From Salinisphaera sp052044135 (GTDB lineage: Bacteria; Pseudomonadota; Gammaproteobacteria; Nevskiales; Salinisphaeraceae): a stretch of 64,000 nt of DNA. The position numbers and the translations under genes are program-made. Positions 60,906-64,000 of this stretch are shown here, in pieces (positions within the stretch are counted from its first letter, which is position 1; each line of letters opens with the position of its first letter). The stretch spans positions 1-64,000 of the forward strand of contig NZ_JBQDYF010000012.1 of NCBI RefSeq assembly GCF_052044135.1, in the 5' to 3' direction. The notes beneath the pieces were generated by a model. That model was given only the letters and a program-made list of their open reading frames with translations. It made no database searches and had not been told where the DNA came from.

Positions 60906-62414
60906 TCAGCCGACGGCCTTCTTCGCAGCGGCGCCGACCTGTCGGGCCGCCGGCACGTAGCGGTAGTACTCGATCCCCAGATCGTGGAAATCCGGGCGAT
61001 CGGTTTCGCCGATACGATCGACCACAAACTCGTCGCTGGCCGGCGCCGGCTTGACGTCGGCCGGGTGGCCATCGTGGAGCGCGGCGTACTGGTCGGCATC
61101 GAGCTCCACCGGTGTGCCCAGCGCCTCGGTAAAGTTGATGCGCGCCGCGGCGTCCTCCCAGCCTTCGGCCACCCGCATCGGTAATGCCTCGGCGGCGTCG
61201 CCGCTGCCGTAGCCCAGCGCCAGCCAGTGCTGCCCGCCGAGATTGAGCGTGTCGCGGTGGGCCTGGGTGAATCCGGCGGCCAGCCAGGCAGGCAGCGCGG
61301 CGGTGTAGAGATTACCCAGATCGCGCATCATCTCGCTGCCGAGAGCGAGCTTGCCGGAGACCAGGTTCTGCCACAGCTCGGTCTTGCGCAGATAGCGCAT
61401 CAGATTGCCGGCCAGCGGGAACGCATCCTCGCCCGACTCGCCGGCGGCGACGCGCGCCCGCATGTCGGGCGTCACACCGGACAGCTCGGCCAGCAGGGCG
61501 TCGCCGTCGATACCGGCGCCCCTGGCATATTCGCTCAGCTCGGCGCGATTGGCGTCGTCACCGTCGGCCAGGGCGAACAGATAGGCCATGGCCCAGCCCG
61601 CCGAGGGCATGCGGTGATACGGTCGATGCATGAACACGGCATCCACCGAGTGAAAGAAATCGGCCCGCCGACCGCCACCACGGCGCGCGAGCATGGCGTT
61701 GATCGCGGCCCGAGTGGCATCGACGTAGCAGCTGGTCGAATAACGGCCGTTGAACACCGGCAAATCCTGCATCTGGCCATCGGCACGCTGTGGCTGCCCG
61801 CGGAAGCGGGCAAACGGTTTGCGGAAATCGACCATGCGGTAATCCGAGGCGCTGCCCGAGCCGCCCAGATCGACATGCAGCAGCTTCGGCTCGGCTTCGA
61901 GCAGCATGGCCACCGCGCCGGCGCCCTGGGTCGGCTCACCGGATGAGCCGCGCGCGTATTCAGCGATATCGGAACAGACCACGATCGCCTTGCGCGCCGC
62001 GCCGTCGGTGGCCAGATAGCGCAGTGCGTTCTTCATCGCATAGACACCGCCGAGACAGGCATGCTTGAACTCGGGCACCTCGCATTCGCGTGACATGGCG
62101 GGCAGCGCATGCGCAGCCAGCGCATCGTCGAGCATCCCCTTGACGATCACCGCGCCAGCCGAGTTATCGCTGGAGGACTCGGTGCCGAGCGCGAGATAGC
62201 CGATCTCGCGCGGATCGATGTCGTAGGCTTCGATCAAGCGCCAGGCGGCATTCGCGGCGAGCGTGTACACACTCTGCTCCGGCCCCCGCATGCGAAAGCT
62301 TCGGCCCACGACCTTGCGCACCTTGTCCCAGGGCTGGTCGTTCCAGGCGCACCAGTCCTCGAGATTGACACGATACGGCGGCAGATAAAGCGCCAGTCCA
62401 CTGATTCCCGGCAT
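60906..62414 (-). CDS. mvaS: Hydroxymethylglutaryl-CoA synthase
   Basis: This 502-residue thiolase-fold enzyme condenses acetyl-CoA with acetoacetyl-CoA, the first committed step to mevalonate. Catalytic residues are visible by position: Glu79 in GTESSSDNS, Cys120 in FKHACLGGVY and His263 in FMHRPYHRMP. It is longer than the about 390-residue Gram-positive enzyme, with extra sequence in the C-terminal half, and resembles HMG-CoA synthases of other Gram-negative groups. The start is the ATG of MPGISGLALYLP; an earlier in-frame start extends by a basic, unlikely tail. It diverges from mvaD, which supports the pathway call over a polyketide beta-branching role. Confidence 0.85.
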   Translation of the reverse strand: MPGISGLALYLPPYRVNLEDWCAWNDQPWDKVRKVVGRSFRMRGPEQSVYTLAANAAWRLIEAYDIDPREIGYLALGTESSSDNSAGAVIVKGMLDDALAAHALPAMSRECEVPEFKHACLGGVYAMKNALRYLATDGAARKAIVVCSDIAEYARGSSGEPTQGAGAVAMLLEAEPKLLHVDLGGSGSASDYRMVDFRKPFARFRGQPQRADGQMQDLPVFNGRYSTSCYVDATRAAINAMLARRGGGRRADFFHSVDAVFMHRPYHRMPSAGWAMAYLFALADGDDANRAELSEYARGAGIDGDALLAELSGVTPDMRARVAAGESGEDAFPLAGNLMRYLRKTELWQNLVSGKLALGSEMMRDLGNLYTAALPAWLAAGFTQAHRDTLNLGGQHWLALGYGSGDAAEALPMRVAEGWEDAAARINFTEALGTPVELDADQYAALHDGHPADVKPAPASDEFVVDRIGETDRPDFHDLGIEYYRYVPAARQVGAAAKKAVG

Positions 62415-62582
62415 GGTTTTTCTCGTCGTCCGGCGGCCCGCTGTGGGTGCCACGTGAATTTTTCGTCAGGGATATGCTAGCAAATGGTGCACTGTGCAAG
62501 GGCATCATGTTCGGCAGATCGATGACGATGGCGTATCCTTGCGCGCGAATTGTTCCTGTAAAAGCCGACGGCAGAATCGATC

Positions 62583-63554
62583 ATGAGCCAAGCCACTGCG
62601 CGCGCCCACAGCAATATCGCGCTGATCAAGTACTGGGGCAAGCGCGCGGGACCGCGCAATCTGCCGGCAGTCGGGTCCATATCGGTGACGCTCGACGGCC
62701 TGTACACCGATACCACCGTCGTGTTCGACGAGGCGCTGGCGGCCGACACGGCCGAACTCGATAAAAAACCCGTCGACACCGCGCGCCTGACGCCGTTTCT
62801 CGATCTGGTGCGCGCGCACGCCGGGATCGACACACGCGCAGCGATCGTCTCGGCCAACAATTTCCCCACCGGGGCCGGTCTCGCCTCGTCTGCCTCGGGT
62901 TTCGCGGCGCTGTCGCTGGCCGCGACCCGGGCCGCGGGGCTCGATCTGTCCCCGCGCGAACTCTCGATCCTGGCACGCCAGGGCTCGGGCTCCGCGGCAC
63001 GCTCGATCTTCGGCGGTTTTGCCGAAATGCACCGCGGCGAATTCGATGATGGCAGCGATGCTTTCGCCGAGCCCATGCTCGATCCCGGCGAGTGGCCGGT
63101 GGAGATCGTGGTCGCGATCACCGACCGGGCCACGAAGTCGGTCAACTCCTCGATCGGCATGAGCCATCTCGAGCAACGCTCCGATTATTATTCGGCCTGG
63201 GTGGCGCACTCGGAAACCGACCTGAGCGCCATGCGCGACGCCATCGCCGCGCGCGACTTCGGGACCGTCGGCGCACTCACGGAAATGAGCTGTCTCAAGC
63301 TGCACGGATTGATGATGTCGACCCGGCCGGGGCTGATCTACTGGAACCCCGCCACCGTGGCGGCCATTCAGGCCGTGCGGGCCCTGCGCGAAGCCGGCAC
63401 CCCGGTCTACTTCACGATCGACGCCGGCCCACAGGTCAAGGCCCTGTGCGCGCCCGGCGATGGCGAGGCAGTGGCACGTGCGCTGGCGCGGGTACCCGGC
63501 GTGCTGGAGACCCGTAGGACGGCCCTGGGCCCGGCAGCGAGCGTGCTCGCATGA
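62583..63554 (+). CDS. mvaD: Diphosphomevalonate decarboxylase
   Basis: This 323-residue GHMP-fold enzyme makes isopentenyl diphosphate from diphosphomevalonate. The opening AHSNIALIKYWGKR, the ATP loop PTGAGLASSASGFAAL and the catalytic Asp in YFTIDAGPQVK are diagnostic. The stop overlaps the start of the following kinase gene (ATGA). The 168-bp gap to mvaS should hold two divergent promoters. Confidence 0.95.
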   Translation: MSQATARAHSNIALIKYWGKRAGPRNLPAVGSISVTLDGLYTDTTVVFDEALAADTAELDKKPVDTARLTPFLDLVRAHAGIDTRAAIVSANNFPTGAGLASSASGFAALSLAATRAAGLDLSPRELSILARQGSGSAARSIFGGFAEMHRGEFDDGSDAFAEPMLDPGEWPVEIVVAITDRATKSVNSSIGMSHLEQRSDYYSAWVAHSETDLSAMRDAIAARDFGTVGALTEMSCLKLHGLMMSTRPGLIYWNPATVAAIQAVRALREAGTPVYFTIDAGPQVKALCAPGDGEAVARALARVPGVLETRRTALGPAASVLA

Positions 63555-64000
63555 CCACAACGGCCCCGGTCATCGCGAGCGCGCCGGGCAAGCTGTTCCT
63601 GATCGGCGAATATGCCGTGCTCGAAGGCGCACCGGCGATCCTGACCGCAGTCGATCGCCGGGCCCGCGTCACGCTCTCTGATTCGAACGACGGCCACTGG
63701 CATCTGACCGCACCCAATCTGGACATCCACCGGCTGGCACTCGGCGCCGACGGACACGGCGCACGGGGCGCCGATGAGGGGCTGCACGACCGGCTGCGGG
63801 TCTATCGGGCCGTGCTGGCCCATGTCGCAGCCTATCTCGATTCGCCGCTGCCGCCGCTCGACGTACACATCGACACCACAGATTTCGCGCGCGACGGGCA
63901 CAAGCTCGGCCTCGGCTCGAGCGCGGCGGTTGCCGCCGCCCTCACGTGCGCACTCCTGGCCCGCGTCGGCGTCGAGCCGGCGCCGGCCCGGCTGGCCGAA
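63551..64000 (+). CDS. Phosphomevalonate kinase (cut by window end)
   Basis: The first 150 residues of a GHMP kinase are present. ASAPGKLFLIGEYAVLEGAPAILTAVDR and the ATP loop KLGLGSSAAVAAAL match the bacterial phosphomevalonate kinase type more than mevalonate kinase. It would phosphorylate phosphomevalonate to the substrate of MvaD. The frame runs off the right edge, so the C-terminus is missing. Confidence 0.85.
   Translation, partial: MTTTAPVIASAPGKLFLIGEYAVLEGAPAILTAVDRRARVTLSDSNDGHWHLTAPNLDIHRLALGADGHGARGADEGLHDRLRVYRAVLAHVAAYLDSPLPPLDVHIDTTDFARDGHKLGLGSSAAVAAALTCALLARVGVEPAPARLAE

Overview
The window is dense, high-GC bacterial chromosome with the gene content of a salt-adapted gammaproteobacterium. 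The class is supported by the fused NuoCD subunit, a mutY-yggX operon, Uup, RmuC and TrmB. Salt adaptation is supported by complete uptake operons for glycine betaine and for ectoine. A Salinisphaera-like organism would fit, but the genus is a guess from gene content, not from an alignment.

Layout. 0.3-5 kb: an exported ATP-dependent DNA-ligase-like protein, a small ABM monooxygenase, a tautomerase, a PmtA-type methyltransferase and an Aquifex-type aconitase. 5.3-20 kb: the complete 13-gene nuo operon for respiratory complex I (A, B, CD, E, F, G, H, I, J, K, L, M, N), closed by a terminator. 20-29 kb, mostly minus strand: a D-2-hydroxyacid (probably 2-hydroxyglutarate) dehydrogenase, a TIGR01777 epimerase, tRNA-Gly(CCC), a lipoprotein, then a compact operon of a CstA transporter, a thioredoxin-fold protein that looks like ArsD, a small protein ending in Cys-Cys and an ArsA/Get3-type ATPase; then rmuC and a rhodanese-MoeB fusion. 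29.5-37.4 kb: uup, an isochorismatase-like protein, YceI, an aldo/keto reductase, an MltB-type transglycosylase and a BaiN/YhiN flavoprotein. 37.4-39.6 kb: an accessory patch with a gene fragment, a ribbon-helix-helix-like regulator facing a large palindrome, and an orphan ORF. 39.6-44.8 kb: an alanine/glycine:Na+ symporter, a lipocalin, an Atm1-like ABC exporter and an MFS carrier. 44.8-48.9 kb: proVWX for glycine betaine plus a second, lipoprotein copy of the binding protein. 49.8-59.5 kb: tRNA-Phe, an asmA/SRPBCC/mutY/yggX operon, a thiSG fusion, trmB, inverted-repeat elements and the ectoine uptake genes ehuBCDA. 59.7-64 kb: a second aldo/keto reductase and mevalonate-pathway genes (HMG-CoA synthase, diverging from diphosphomevalonate decarboxylase and a phosphomevalonate kinase cut by the window end).

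The most interesting unit is the CstA operon at 23.2-26.6 kb. Ars-type arsenic pumps pair an ATPase (ArsA) and a thiol chaperone (ArsD) with a membrane carrier (ArsB). Here an ArsA-fold ATPase and an ArsD-like Cys-Cys protein are co-transcribed with a carbon-starvation/pyruvate-type carrier and a small Cys-Cys-ending protein that recalls the YbdD/YjiX partners of E. coli CstA and BtsT. Other points worth checking are the thiS-thiG fusion, an aconitase with Ser at the first cluster-ligand position, an isochorismatase-like protein lacking its catalytic Cys, mevalonate genes in a gammaproteobacterial setting, and two families of dispersed inverted repeats. All calls come from reading the sequence; no database search was run.
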